Shown here: piece after piece, positions 10,775 to 23,800 of the stretch
Position numbering within the stretch: position 1 is the stretch's first letter
How the letters are laid out: the number at the start of each line of letters is the position of its first letter
Origin: Argentina anserina
Lineage: Eukaryota; Streptophyta; Magnoliopsida; Rosales; Rosaceae
Direction of reading: 5' to 3'
DNA: 64,000 nt
NCBI RefSeq assembly: GCF_933775445.1
Contig: NC_065875.1
Coordinates: 26,349,555 to 26,413,554, forward strand
Made by a program: the position numbers and the translations under genes
Notes under the pieces: model-generated
Database searches by the model: none
Told to the model about the DNA's origin: nothing
Seen by the model: only the letters and a program-made list of their open reading frames with translations

Positions 10775-12966
10775 ATGGCAATGAGTGTGAAACATTTGGA
10801 GAGATTAATGGAGGAGTGGCTTAGACCTCTTATTGAGGCCAGGCAATGGGACTATTGTGTTGTTTGGAAACTGGGTCATGATCCATCTAGGTAGTTTTTA
10901 CAGTGACAACTAATTTCAGTACTAATTAGTAACACCCACATGTGAAAAACTCAGTTTGAATGTGTTTGATGAACTCTTGTACAGGTTTATTGAGAAGGTA
11001 GGGTGCTGTTGTAGTGGTGGTTATGCAAATGTTAAAGAGGAAGAAGGAGCTCAGCTCTGCAGAGATGGCTACATCGAGCATGGTATTAAGACTATGGCGT
11101 GTGAAGTTCTGGCTCAGCTTCCTGATTCAATGCCTCTATACTCTGGGTAATAGTACTAAAGCTGATCTCTCTCTGTTTGTCTTTGGTTTTGGGTTTTTCA
11201 ATTTATGAGAACCAAGAAAGTTTTTGATTTTGATATGTTGTTTCAGGGTTCATACTGAAGTTGTCATTTCAGACCAACCCAAGTGGATTTGTAATGCCTT
11301 GGATTCAGATCATTCAGACTCACAAGTGGGTAACTCAGTATCTTTCTTTTTCTGATGATTATTTTCTCAGTAATCAATCAGTAAAACTCAAGGGCTTTTG
11401 AAGTTGGTCACAATCAACAAAATCATTGTAATGATGCAAAAAGGATTCCTTTTTATTTATTTTTAGTTATGTTGTTCTTTGTTATGTCCAGTTTAGGAAG
11501 CTTGTTCATTCATAACTTGGATCCTATATATCTTAGTACTGGGAAATTCTGCTTAACATGTAACTGTGCTACTTTCGCAGGACTCGAATGGAACCCGAGT
11601 TTTGATCCCATTGCTGCTCACTGGTCTTATTGAGCTCTTTACTACAAAGATTGTAAGCTTTTTACTCATGTTTATACTGAATACGTATAGTTTCTTATCC
11701 AAATTGTTGTAACACACATTTCACTTTCAGATTCCAGAGAACCAAAAGATGTTAGACTTCCTTATGGAATCCTTTAATGTTGCTCTGAGAAAAGAAGTCA
11801 TGACTACACATAGCTATGCCAATGTGAATTTACCTAATAAGTTGAGTCCTGGGCCTCATCTTACCTCAAGAATCCAATTTGCATGTCCTAGCTGGGAGGG
11901 ATCATCCAGTGGTTCAAACCCTTCCACTGAACATCCACCATTTAACTTCAGTCCTACTCAAGTACGTCCAGATGGATATGTGAAGCCTTCTGAGCAATCC
12001 CCTCTCTTCAGAAAGCCAAAGTGCCGTGACAGCTTGTTGAAGCAACAAGCAATGGAGAAAGATAATGCAAGGGGTGTGAGGAGGACAGGAAGTGAACATT
12101 TCATTTCCAAGAATCTCAACGCAGAGAGGAAGAGAAGGTCTAGAATTAAAGAAGGGGAATATGCTTTACGTGCTCTAGTGCCAAAGATAACCAAGGTGAA
12201 TACTCATTTAATCTATCAAAGATCCTAGGGACAGTTTTTTCTTTTTCCTTTGGTCTTACTAATCTGTTAACTTGTTGTTCAATTGTGGAACTTTTATAGA
12301 TGGATAGAGCTTCTATTCCAACAGATGCTATTGACTACATAAAAGAGTTGCAGCAGAAGGTGAAGGAACTACAAGACGAGCTGAGACAAATGGAAGAACA
12401 GGACTCTGCAGAGAAGGAAGTAGATTTAGGGGTTTCGGCACTTGATAAGAACAATGGAGGCAACAGCTTCTTGACTTGCACAGACCAAAAGCAGATCTCT
12501 AGCATTGCCCCAAAAATTCCGACTGAGGTACATATTAGATTACAAAGTCCGCTGGCTAGTCACGCAAGAATTTTTCAACTGATATCTCATATTTCTGCTA
12601 CTTAGGTGCATTTGGAGGTGTACCAGCTTAGCAAAAAGGAATGTTTGATTAAGCTGTTATGTGAGCACTGCCGTGGTGGGTTTACAAGGTTGATGGAAAC
12701 TATGGATTGCTTAGGGCTTGAAGTAATGGATGCCAATGTTACCACATTCGACAGAAGTACCCTAGTCATTCTCAGAATAGAGGTAAGATCAATTCTCAGA
12801 GAACTTAATTCCTTCTAATTTCCTTTTCTTTTTTTTTACCATTATCACGTCAAATTTGTGCAATCTCTGGCAGATAATTAGTGTTTTTTGCATATAGGCG
12901 AATGAGGATATTCAAGCAAAGAAATTGAGAGACTTGCTCATCCATCTAGCAAGGGAGACAAATTAA
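10775..12966 (+). CDS. bHLH transcription factor, bHLH90-like
   Basis: Eight exons: 10775-10890, 10985-11146, 11247-11325, 11581-11652, 11731-12195, 12300-12527, 12606-12782 and 12898-12966, giving 455 residues. The N-terminus resembles a short bHLH-MYC_N domain (LEEWLRP-like start, then a WICNALDSDHSD segment and VLIPLLLTGLIELFTTKI). The basic helix-loop-helix sits near residues 271-318: NAERKRRSRIKEGEYALRAL, then loop VPKITKMDRASI and helix 2 DAIDYIKELQQKVKEL. The basic region has E-R-x-R-R, so DNA binding to E-box sites is likely. An ACT-like C-terminal domain follows from about 375. The intron after ITK in the loop is the position shared by many plant bHLH genes. Closest recalled Arabidopsis relative is bHLH90 (At1g10610, 441 residues). 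The donor of exon 3 (CAA|gtgggt) is the only one that keeps frame. Confidence 0.87.
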
Positions 12967-13646
12967 TTAGACTGTTCCATTTATGGAAGAAGCTGACAGC
13001 TACATTATCATTGATTTTGCATAGTACCAGTTCCAACTACTGTAGGAGGAAATATATATATACATGAAATTCCTTTAGCCATGTTATTTGCATTGCTAAA
13101 GGATTGAAAAAATTACGAAGCTATCTTGCTTGCTCTCTGTTCGTTCTGAAGATGAATACTATTGGTTTTGTAGTTTTGATAATCTGAAGAGTACTACTAC
13201 TTTCGTGAAGAAACTTAAAACTGATAAATGCGGGAAGCTACTGCACACAATACCGAAATCTTGCTGCTATACTATCAATACAGATTGTTTGTATTAATGA
13301 CTAAAAAGTACCTTTAGTGAACTTTACAAGCCTCCCCACTGCTAATGCTTCGAGGGAACTAGAAAATATAATGACCTTTCATTAGGAAAAATGAGAAAGA
13401 AGAGGAAAAAGAGAGAAAGAAAAGAATGTCAGCTTAACTTATACACTAATAGGTCAGAATTTAGTCCAACGTAACAAAGCCAATCGATGCAAATATGATA
13501 CTTTTCTTTTCTTTCTCTCATTTTGTAATGAGTGCACTGCAGTCTCCTCTTTCTCGGGGTGCACCATTGAGCTATTGAGGTTAATAATGTGAACATTTGT
13601 GAGTCGATGGTTCAGACTAATTTTTCATTTTTCATTCTGTTAGAAA
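12967..13646. other. Convergent 3' region of the bHLH and PERK genes
   Basis: 680 bp separate the two stop codons, presumably both 3' UTRs. Nothing else was recognised. Confidence 0.5.
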
Positions 13647-16600
13647 TTAGTATCGCCGGACACTGTTGTTGCGTAGGTTCCTGCTGGCACTACCCTTGTT
13701 GTTAAAGGCTCGAGTTTCTGATTCGTCACTTGAACCATCAGGACGAGGCGTAGTCCATGTAGTTTGAGGTCCTGATAGTTCTTTGGAAGCAGTAAATTCT
13801 GAACTAGACGCTCCAAACTCTGAGCTGTCGCCTAATGCCATCCTCCTGAATCTCATAATGTCTTCATTGTACTGGCCAGAGTCATAAGCGGTACTCTGCC
13901 CGAATTTTACCCCATTCGAGAGATCATCACCTTCACAGTCCAGTGCTCTACAGACCTGATTTATATGAAGTTAAATAAGTCAGCTTTTCGTCTACCACTG
14001 GAAAAATTGTTATATATATCTAAGAACCTAGTCCCATTAAGCTACTGCAAATCAGCAAAAATTAGTGTTGCTTGTTTGTATCTCACCTGTGCCATCCGTG
14101 GTCGTTTTGTAGCAGAATGACGCACGCATGCAGCTGCTGCCTCAACCATTCTTGTCATTTGTCCCTCCACATAATGCTTCTCAAGCCGAGGATCTACAAG
14201 TTCGCTCAAGTCACCTGATTCAAGGGCCTTAATAAGGAGCGGACGAGCCTGCAAAAAGTTTAGACAATATATTGTCAATTGGGATACGCTGCGCACATTC
14301 TAACATGTTTGTCACATCCAGAATGGTCTTACAATTGGTGCATTCGACTTTGTTTTTGCATGTCAGTGTTGATGCTCTTTTGTAATTCTGAAAGTCTGAG
14401 TCCTATCGAAGTAATAAAAGCAAAGGAGACAATGTACTTACCCATTCTACCACACTCTCTTCCCCCAAAGGCCGAGTTGCGTCAACAGGTTTGCGCCCAG
14501 TTACGAGTTCTAGAAGCACAACTCCAAATGAGAATACATCTGATCTATCTGTCAACTTCCCACTTGATGCATACTCAGGAGCCATGTACCTGAAAACCAA
14601 AATCAAACATGCATAAACCCAAGGTTGCAATTCAAGTGTCAATAGTAGCCAGCGTATATATGTTGATTGTTAGGCAACAAACTTAAGGCCAATATTTTCA
14701 AAGAAGTTGACAAACTCTGCCCTTACCCAAATGTCCCCATGACTCGCGTGGATACATGAGTGTTCAGATCATCTGTCAGTTTGGCAAGTCCAAAGTCTGC
14801 AACCTGCGCTCAAATACATGCTTAAATGAGAAACTAAAACCTCAGTGGTCCGAAAAATTAAAAAAATTGGGGGAGCTTCAGAAAGAATAAGTTAGGCAAC
14901 AAAAAAGGTAACTTGCCTGTGCTTCAAAGGAATCATCCAAGAGAATGTTGGCGGATTTAATATCTCGGTGAATAATTTTTGGATGGCCTAGACACAGATC
15001 ACATGAGAAGCATAGGCATCAGATCACTTCGGATGTGATTCAAATTGTTCTACGATTGAGGATTAACGACTCAAGTTGATAACACTGACAAGTGACGATC
15101 TAAGTTAAGCAATCCAAATTTTTAAAAGCATAACTGCAAAGGTGGTGAGAATGAGGAAGAAGAAGAGGTACATACAGTCTTCATGTAGATATGCCAAACC
15201 CTTTGCGGACCCTAAAGCAATCTTGAGTCTCTTCGTCCAATCCAACGCCGGCATCCCAGCACCTGATTGAAATCAGCAGCACAAAATCGATGAATATGGA
15301 GTAAAATTAGACCAATACACATAGGAAGAGGGTTCATCACCTACCATGCAAATGGTGCTCAAGAGTTTTATTTGGAACATATTCATAGATAAGCAGTCTC
15401 TGTTGCTCAGCGATACAATATCCAACCAAAGACACCAAATGCCGATGATGCACGCGACTGATAATATCGACTTCAGCCCTGAATTCCCTCTCTCCCTGCC
15501 CGCTACCGGCCTTAAGCTGCTTGACCGCGACCACTTTCCCATCCGGCATCCAACCCTTGTAAACGCACCCAAAACCACCCTCGCCAAGCACATTTTGGCG
15601 GGAAAATCCATTGGTAATCTCCATCATCTCCTCATAGGAGAAATGCACCCTATTTCCACCAATAGCATTAAGATCCGAGTCTGATCCACCGCCGTTCCTT
15701 TCTCTCTGACTTCCATAGGCCTGCTCAAAGGAGGACTGCGGATATGGTCCATTGGAATAGTAGCTTTCAGCCTGACCAGAATTCGGACCTGCTTGATAAT
15801 ATCCCTCTGCATATCGTCATTAATTTATTAAAATCTAGCTTCATTTGCAAAGCTAACAAAATCACGAGGCAAACCAATTCGTATGTACCTGGTGTTAGAC
15901 CAGGTGCTGCCATATAATTCGGAGGATAGGGTTGGTTTTTCTTCTTCTTTCTCCTCACAAAAAGGAAAACGACGGCGATCAAAGCGAGCAGGAAAACTCC
16001 GGCGACTGTCAAGCCTACGACAGTACCAGTGTGACCAGCGTTGTTACTTGGGCTGCTTGCGTCATCTGCGGTTTGGTTGGCTGGCGCTTGCTTTGGAGGT
16101 GGAGGTATGGCCGGAGGTACTGGAGTCTTGGGAGCAGGTAGCTTCGGAGGTGTAGGGACGGCAGGCACGGCCGGGTTAGGGTTTGGCTGGGCAGGCGTGG
16201 CAGGCGTGCCAGGAGGAGGAGGTGAAACAAGGTTTTGACTATTGCCCTGATCGCCTTCATTGCCGGACGGTGGAGGAGGTTGAGCAGTATTGCCGTCGTT
16301 CGACGTCGGTGGAGTAGTCTTCGGTGGAGAAGGTGAAGAGTTTGATGATGTGTTTGGTGATGGTGGTGAGGGCTTTGGGGGTGAGGAACGAGGAGGAGGT
16401 GGTGGAGGTGCTTTGGATTTAGGCGGAGGAGGTGGTGACGGTGGCGGAGATAAGGGAGATGACGGAGACGATGGAGGAGGAGGAGAAGGCGGAGGCGAAG
16501 AGGGTGGTGGGGGTGAAGGTGACTCTTTCGGAGGAGGAGTGGGAGACTCGTCCGGAGGCGGCGAGTTTTTAGGCGGCGAGGGAGCAGGTGGTGATGGAGG

Positions 16601-16753
16601 CGGAGAGTTAGGCGGTGAGGGAGAGGGTGGTGATGGAGACGGAGATGACGCAGGTGGAGGCGACGGAGGAGAACCATCTTCCGACTCCTTGTTCTGATTC
16701 GCACCCTTATTGTTTGATGATTCAGGAGCAGGAGAGTCGCCGGAACCTGACAT
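13647..16753 (-). CDS. PERK: Proline-rich extensin-like receptor kinase (PERK12/13-like)
   Basis: Eight exons: 15889-16753, 15345-15806, 15176-15262, 14917-14987, 14727-14803, 14442-14589, 14087-14248 and 13647-13955, giving 726 residues. The N-terminal 230 or so residues are an extensin-like Pro/Ser-rich ectodomain with many SPPPP blocks. It is followed by one transmembrane helix (about 242-266) and a basic stop-transfer RRKKKK. The cytoplasmic kinase has the Gly loop [18 protein letters not shown], catalytic [18 protein letters not shown] and [15 protein letters not shown]. PERKs are plasma-membrane kinases thought to sense cell-wall state. The intron between exons 4 and 5 starts with GC (CAG|gcaagt), not GT; no GT donor there keeps frame. 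Unlike a typical secreted receptor, no clear signal peptide precedes the Pro-rich part, which is normal for PERKs. Confidence 0.94.
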
Positions 16754-18261
16754 CCTCCTTCTCTCAAATTCTATCCCGAATCGCCTCAGCTTTCCAATAT
16801 GTCAAACTTAATTCTTTACTTTCGTATCCGATCAAACAGGCCGGCATAAACACAGAAATGCAACGCATGCATATACAGATATACTACAAGAAAATCAAGA
16901 GTACGAAATTTCTAGGGCAAAAGGTTTCGCTGCAACAACAAAAGAAGTCATTGACAAGAATACCTGTACATACAATATTCACTCATGCATTCAAAATTGC
17001 CAAGAGGAGGGGGTGCGTGGTTGTGTGGAAACTGCAGAAACCATTCTAAGAACCCACCACACACCAGCAGAGACACCAACAACAAAATTCAAGATAACCC
17101 AGAAAAAAAAATGAAAAAAAATCCCGAGAAATTCTCTGTTTGTTTTTGTTATTAAGAAGAGGATTTTGGGTGTCAATCTATGTCTTAGATTGATCACCAC
17201 TCTCTCGAATTAGCTGTTTGCACCGAGTTTTTTTGGTTCGTTAATTCCGAACTGTGTTTGCTGTATTTTCGAAACGAGCTGCCATCCTTGAATTCCGGTT
17301 TACCGCGCAAACAGAACGGGCTACAACACAACATGCAATTTTGAGAATGAAACCAAGGCATATATAACATGGTGAAATCAGAAATGTAAAAGCAACTAAG
17401 AATCAGAGAGCGTAAACCTTTTTAGTGCCAACCTGTGACACCAAGTATAGCGTAAATTATATCACCGTTCTATGAATATGACTATATGAGTGTATAGAGA
17501 TCAATAGTTTGAATTTAGAGAATTTAGAATGCAGCATGAAATTCAAACTGATATATAAAAAAGGGCATATATATAGACATTTGAGTGTTGAATTAGCGAA
17601 CATTGGATTTCAAATTAAATAAAAGTTTATTAGAGAAAATAACAAACCATGTCACATGCTAGTTGTTAACTTATGATTTTAAAGGCCCATTTTATATATG
17701 TATTAAGCACAACAACAAACCTCTTCTTTCCTAGAAGAAAACAATTTTGATGACAATTGTTTAGCTTATGATAAAGTTTAACCTACACGGGACACAAATT
17801 AAACTTTTGAAAGGACTGTAAATTAACCAATTAAGCTCATTAGCTTCTTCACCGACATAAAATACCTCGAGGTATCTTTTATCTAGGAAATAGATTGCCC
17901 GCGGTTGACAAATTGGTCAAGAGAGATGGGTACACATCCAATTTAGGTCTGCTAATAAGTGCATAAGCTAAACCTAACCTCAATCTCGAGGCTTCCTGAC
18001 TAGCTCGTGTAATAGAACTTCTAATCGCAATTTGCTGAAACATATGTCTCTGATCATTTAGGAGAATAACTGAATTCGTTCTCGATTTTAGAAATCAACC
18101 TATTTGTTTCCTCATTCATAGTCAAATCCTAAATTTATAAGTATTCAGGATTAGTAAGGACATGAGATCTACACATATTATCATTCTTTCATGTATCAGT
18201 AAACATGCGAAACTTATCTAGATGGTTTTACACTTGGTATTCATTCAAAGGAAAACGGTAA

Positions 18262-18267
18262 CACGTG
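18262..18267. promoter_or_regulatory. G-box / ABRE-like core upstream of the SRO gene
   Basis: ACACGTGGGACC contains the CACGTG palindrome about 475 bp before the SRO start codon. It matches the ABA-response element core bound by bZIP factors. SRO genes are stress-related in Arabidopsis, which fits, but function here is inferred from the motif alone. Confidence 0.35.
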
Positions 18268-18616
18268 GGACCCATGAACGCATGAATGGTCAAAACCAAT
18301 TCCGAATAGGAAGAGAAAACCAATCCAAATCCTAATAGGAAAAGGAAAAGGCTTGCTTTGAAAGTAAGCGAAGCAAAACTCGCCACCTCCGCATCGATTG
18401 CGTGTGCAGTGAATCACGCTCCCCAATTAATACTCAAATTCCCATAATACCCATATCCAACGGATACCCCACGCTCCCATCAGTCGCATCTCGGTGATAT
18501 ATATCAGGGCCATTTTGGTAAACAACCACAGAAAATGAAACCCGTATTCCCTGTAGGCCAAGGAATGTGCCACCGACTTACGACCTCCTCATCAAGAAAC
18601 TACTGACGTGTAAACC

Positions 18617-18624
18617 TATAAATA
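18617..18624 (+). promoter_or_regulatory. TATA box of the SRO gene
   Basis: TATAAATA lies in the 5' flank about 110 bp before the ATG. A start of transcription some 30 bp downstream would give a leader of about 90 nt. No other good TATA match sits in that distance range. Confidence 0.55.
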
Positions 18625-18736
18625 CCAAGAACCCACGCCGTCTTCAGATCCAAACCCGGAAACCCTTCTTGAAAATTCGGTTTCTCCTCGATTTTGAAAT
18701 TCAAATCGATCCCATCGGATTCCCCTAAGATTCCAA

Positions 18737-20316
18737 ATGGCACAGATCAGTGAGTACCAAGCCCCTATGATTGTTGATGATGACGAAAAATCCCACGATG
18801 GGTCGGATCACTCCGACGACTCAAGCTCCTCCTCCTCCTCCTCTGATCCTTACAAGGTTTTCAGCGATATGAGTTTGCTTAGATTAGAAGAAGATAAAGA
18901 TGATACGGTGTACGAGATAACGAAGAAGATGTTCTCTGTTGGCATGAATTCAGCCGGAGTAGACGCCGAGGTGGTTGCGATTCACAAGAATATGCATTCA
19001 GGATGTACAAGGCGGACCAGGCGTGACGTGTTTCTGATTTATCAGAGGACGGTGGCTCAGAAATGTGGCGGTAACGCCAATATTGCCCACGGTTGGTACG
19101 GCGGCTCCAAGGAGGAGATTTGTGATATTGTGTTGCATGGGTTTAGCGGCGGCAGGGAGCCCGGGTTTCACGGGGTTCAGTTGTTTGCTAATAAGTTTTC
19201 TTTTGATGGGTGAGATTCATATATGTATATTCTTAAATATCATATCTAAATATTGAATCGCGAAAAAATTTGACCGAAAAGTGTACCAAAATTAGAACTT
19301 CACTATGTAATTTCAGAGTGAAGTTTCACTCTGGATAGAGACTATATATATATATATTTGCTATTTTTGTGTTTGTTTTTGTTCAAACTAACGATTGGTG
19401 GTGAACTGTTTTTTTTAGGGCAATGTGTTCAGAGCCTGATGAGAATGGGCTGAGGCATATGTTGATGTGCAGGGTCATTTTGGGGAAGAGGGAACTGGTG
19501 CTTCCTGGTTGGAGGCAAGTTAGTTCCGAGGAGTTTGATTCTGGTGTGGACAGTCTTATGAATCCCAAAAAGTATATCATAGGGAGCTCTCTCATGAACT
19601 TTCACATTATGCCTATGTTTGTTGTGAGCTTCAAGGCTCCTACTAACTTGAAAGGTAAGAACTAAGTGGTAATTTGATCCCATTTCCAGTTTATTTTATC
19701 TTTTGTTTCGAGATTGCCTAGTTTTATCAAAGACTTTCTATGGCAAGAGACTAATTCATGCAAGGCGATCTCTTCAGTATTCTTCCTCCCACTAGCCACT
19801 AAAATTCAACATTTTAGCCCAAATCAGCGTCCGGCAGAATTCAATTCTGGGTATGGGGTTCCACACTGGTACTTTCACCTGTGGTGGTTCCCATTTCTGG
19901 TTTATGTTTGTTTCTGTTTGTTGCTGTTAAGTTTGTGACATCAATATAATCAGGATTTATATGTATCATTGTCTCAGATATTCCAAAGAACGTTCAGGCG
20001 AGTGCTGCTATAAGACAGCCACCACCTAGGTCTACTTGGGTGAGTCTCAATACTGTAATGGATGCGCTGGCCAAGGTCTTGTCACCTCCTAAAATGGTTC
20101 TGCTTTCCAAATCCGCTGATGATTTCAGGGTAAGTACAATGATGTATCTTCTGATGCTCAATCTTGTGACTATTTGATATATAAAGTTTAAAGGCTTATG
20201 GATTATTGCAGGCAAAGAAAATTACCAGAGCTCAGATCATTAGAAGAATCAGAACACTTGCGGGTGACAAATTGATGGTTTCGGTGGTCCAAAACTTCAA
20301 AAAGGAGCGCGAGTAG
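18737..20316 (+). CDS. SRO: SRO protein (RCD1-like; PARP-like plus RST domains), SRO2/SRO3/SRO5-like
   Basis: Four exons: 18737-19209, 19419-19654, 19978-20129 and 20212-20316, giving 321 residues. After an acidic, Ser-rich N-terminus (SDHSDDSSSSSSSS) comes a PARP-like domain (about 60-225) with the family features AHGWYGGSKEEICDIVLHGF and GVQLFANKFSFDG. The C-terminal RST domain (about 245-321, STWVSLNTVMDALAKVLSPP) binds transcription factors in RCD1. SRO proteins lack a WWE domain when short, as here, and their PARP folds are generally held to be catalytically inactive. Likely role is a nuclear adaptor in stress and redox signalling. It converges on the kinase gene at 20824, with 507 bp between stops. 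In Arabidopsis the SRO2 and SRO3 genes also neighbour PERK and this kinase type. Confidence 0.93.
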
Positions 20317-20823
20317 TCCAATTCAACAGCGATGATGACATAATCAATGGTTCTTGAGTTGTTTGATGCTAATTGTGAATCTTTGTTCAACAACAGCTCA
20401 TTACTCCAGGCATGGAAATGGTTTGGCAACAGAGTTTGTTTTAGTTGCATCAGTTCAGGTTTCTTCATTGTAATTAGATCAGGGTTGCTCAGTGAAATCA
20501 GATTGTTCTGGCTTTCTTCAGCATTGTTAAGATGATTATATACAATCAGATCAAGCTATTGTAGATGCGTTGCATCTGTCTGATTCAAAAGTCCAAAGCT
20601 TTGTATGTTTCAAGTTCAGTTTGGCTCAAATAACTTGCCTTCGAAAATAGGAAGTCGAGACAGAGAGGTTAACGAGAAAATATCTGATATTCATTTCCAG
20701 AATCCCATAGAGATTACTGTAATTATATAGTGGAACAGTTTCCTGTGTAAGCAGAAGCATATGAAATCCCAATCTCTTCTGTATGAAAGGCTAGAAGTGA
20801 AATTGTATTATGCCTGAAAATCT

Positions 20824-23800
20824 CTACTCCCTGTTAACCTGACTTAGTTGTCTTTCCAGCTGCGTAACCAGTAAACAGACCAGAATCAATACTATCAATA
20901 GACATATTTTCATTTCCAAAAAAAAATTGTTATGTTATTTTATTTCAAACCCAAACATTCATAGAAACTATGCACACTTCATTTTGAAACATAAAGTTGC
21001 TCATCAGTGATAGATACAAACCTTCGCATTTTTCATCTTTTGAATCTCCAACTCGTCGACTAGTTTCTTGATCCTGACAAGAGCATCTATTCAGACATGC
21101 AATGACATGGAGCATTGTTTATCGGAAACACATACATAGAATTTCGTATACCTCTTTTCAATAGAAATCACATGAGCTTCTAGGACTCTCTCCCTTGCAG
21201 AAGCTAAAGAGAACTGCAACAGTTGGACAAGACAACAGCATTAGTTCATCATATTCTAAGATGATAATTTTACCTTCTCTTTGTTTATACAAAGTAGTGG
21301 TTAGTTGGTTACTTATATACTGTATCTCATCGTCTGAAGTAGAATCTAACAAAATTTCATTACTGTTGTATAAAACCCAAATCAGCGTATACCTGCATTG
21401 GTTTTTTATTATTTACTGCTTCTGGGAACTCCGCATGAGTGCCTATGCAACGCAAATTAAGGCAAAACAAAACTGTTGGTTCAAAAAAATAAATGAAAAT
21501 TCATTCAAAATGCTCAAAATATAATCAAGAACAAAAGCATTACCTGTGATTTGACGAACAGTTTCAATCAATCTCATTGTTTCTTCCTGCCAGAATAGTA
21601 GAGTTTAATAAGATCCCCAAAGAGCCTTAGCTAACTTCTCAAGTAGATTGAAGAAATGTTACCATTTGCATGGCATTTTGATGCAGAATGCAACGGAGCG
21701 CAGGAATGACAGAAGCTGCTGCATGGCCGTTTATTGAATCTACTGAATCCTCAAAATATGGCCTCGTAGAGCCGTTTCGCATGTCCTGAATGAAAATCAT
21801 CAAAATACTAGTGTCAATGGACACTAAAATTCAAAAGAAGACAAATAGATTGAGTTATTGAGAACATTTCAATGACTAGTATGCAGATTGAGTCTTGCTT
21901 AACCTAATTTATATCACAAAACACCTATTTGCCACTACAAATTTCATAATCTCTGAAACTGTTTCTAGATTTAGAAGGATAAAACATGAATGGAAATTAG
22001 ATGTTCAAGATTCTTGAAAGAAAACCATAAATAAATAAAATATGTATATGATGCCACTAATGGTTATATACCAGCATACCTTAAAACTGGAATCTGGCTC
22101 TGTGACTATGGGTTTCCCATTACATTGGAGCCTGGGTTCATTTAATGCTGTCTCTGATACAAGCCAGTGCCACAGGGTTTTAATTCCAGTACAACGCAGA
22201 AACATTCGACTTGAATACAATGGGGATGTAAACTAATACTATAGACACATAATATACATACCATGTAAACATGTAGCATTATCTCTCTTCTGATGTTCTG
22301 TGACTTCTGTCAACTGATCACTGCAAAATATGAATAGGTAAATTTCAGGATCTCCTCAACTAACAATACCAGAATATCGCAGTAATTTTTGGTAAGTGAA
22401 TCAGTTTCAATAAGAAAGACCAATTTGGGTGCATTCCGGATATGATGAAAATTTGCATTGGAACTCTCATCCTTTTTTTGGTTTGTTAATTTAGAAGTGA
22501 CATAATGCTAAACTTGTCAGCGCTCATCACCAATGAAAAAAATGGTATATATAGTTAATTTTTATTGGAGCCAAATGATGTAACTATGAAGTTTCAGGAT
22601 AAATTTTTCTGGCATAGAGCAACTTTTCTCCAAAGTAATCACTCTTTCTCCTTGCCTTAGTCTTGATGAATCAACTGGTTCTTCAAACTTTTTGAAGTCC
22701 GTATGTTTCCATGTTGATCCACTGTTACTGACGCTATCGACAGGTACAGTAATGGAATCTCTGCATACGAATTACAACAGTATGAATACCAATATACTGA
22801 TGTAGTGTAGATTTTTTCGTACAAGTAAGAAAGTAACACGGATCACCTCTTTACTAGACCAATGGAGGTATCAAGTCCGCTCTTCTGTTTGCAGATCCAC
22901 TCTTGATTATCTGCAATTCTGATGCCATCATCATCCTGAAGCTAAACATAAAGAAGAATGTCACACTGGTATGACTATCATTAAGTCCTTGGAACCAAAC
23001 ACACTCTCAGATGGCTCCACGAAACTAAAAGAAAAACATAGATATACACATGTATAGCCCATCGACCTACTCACAAGAGCAGCCTGTCTTTTCAAGTCCT
23101 CCAGGTCAAAATTCCATGCACTGATCCCTCGTATATACTTTTGCTGCAGAAAATATATAGTATAACATAATATCTATCATTTTGGGTATAAAAGAAGTAT
23201 TGCAAAAGATAAAATTAGTTGTTACCTGTGACAAATGCTCTTCACCATTTTGCCCCAATAATTCAGCCTCTTTTTGCTGGAAGAAGAAGGCAGGGGTATA
23301 TCAAAACATGCAAGACATAATGACCACAAAATATCCACAGGGATTTTGTATAAATCTGATATGAAGATATAAACCTTCAACATCCTAAATCGATCACCAA
23401 GGGGACCAAGGCCATCGATAATTGTCCGAACTATAAATTCCTTTGAACGTGCATGCTTGAAGAAACGGTGCTTTAAGAGCTTGTCTGCAGTAGGACGCTT
23501 CTTTTGATCCTTAACTAAGCAAGCAGCAACTAACTCTTTAAAAGACTACAGGTGCAAATCATTTTTTAGAATAACATGTAAAAACAGTGTATATATAGAG
23601 TCACCACTCCTCATTAAAGGGAAAAGTATAGAAAAAACTTGCTTTTATCACTGACATACATTTGAAAATCGCTTGTCCCTTTCATAGTCAAGGCCAGGAG
23701 GTGCATTTTGTAGGGTCATCAGCAAAACCTACAATTTCATCAAAAGACATGCATAATCACATCCCAGAAGGAAATGAAAATAATGATTTGCATTAGAAAA

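Larger units (their letters stand above)
16754..18736. other. Shared 5' region of the PERK and SRO genes
   Basis: The two genes diverge. The PERK side holds a leader with a possible 5' UTR intron; the SRO side holds the TATA box and G-box listed separately. Short frames here show no family match. Confidence 0.55.

Noticed and set aside
16015..16767. Long frames on both strands over the PERK Pro-rich exon
   Set aside because: They are shadows of the GC-rich, repetitive proline codons; splicing and homology support only the minus-strand PERK frame.
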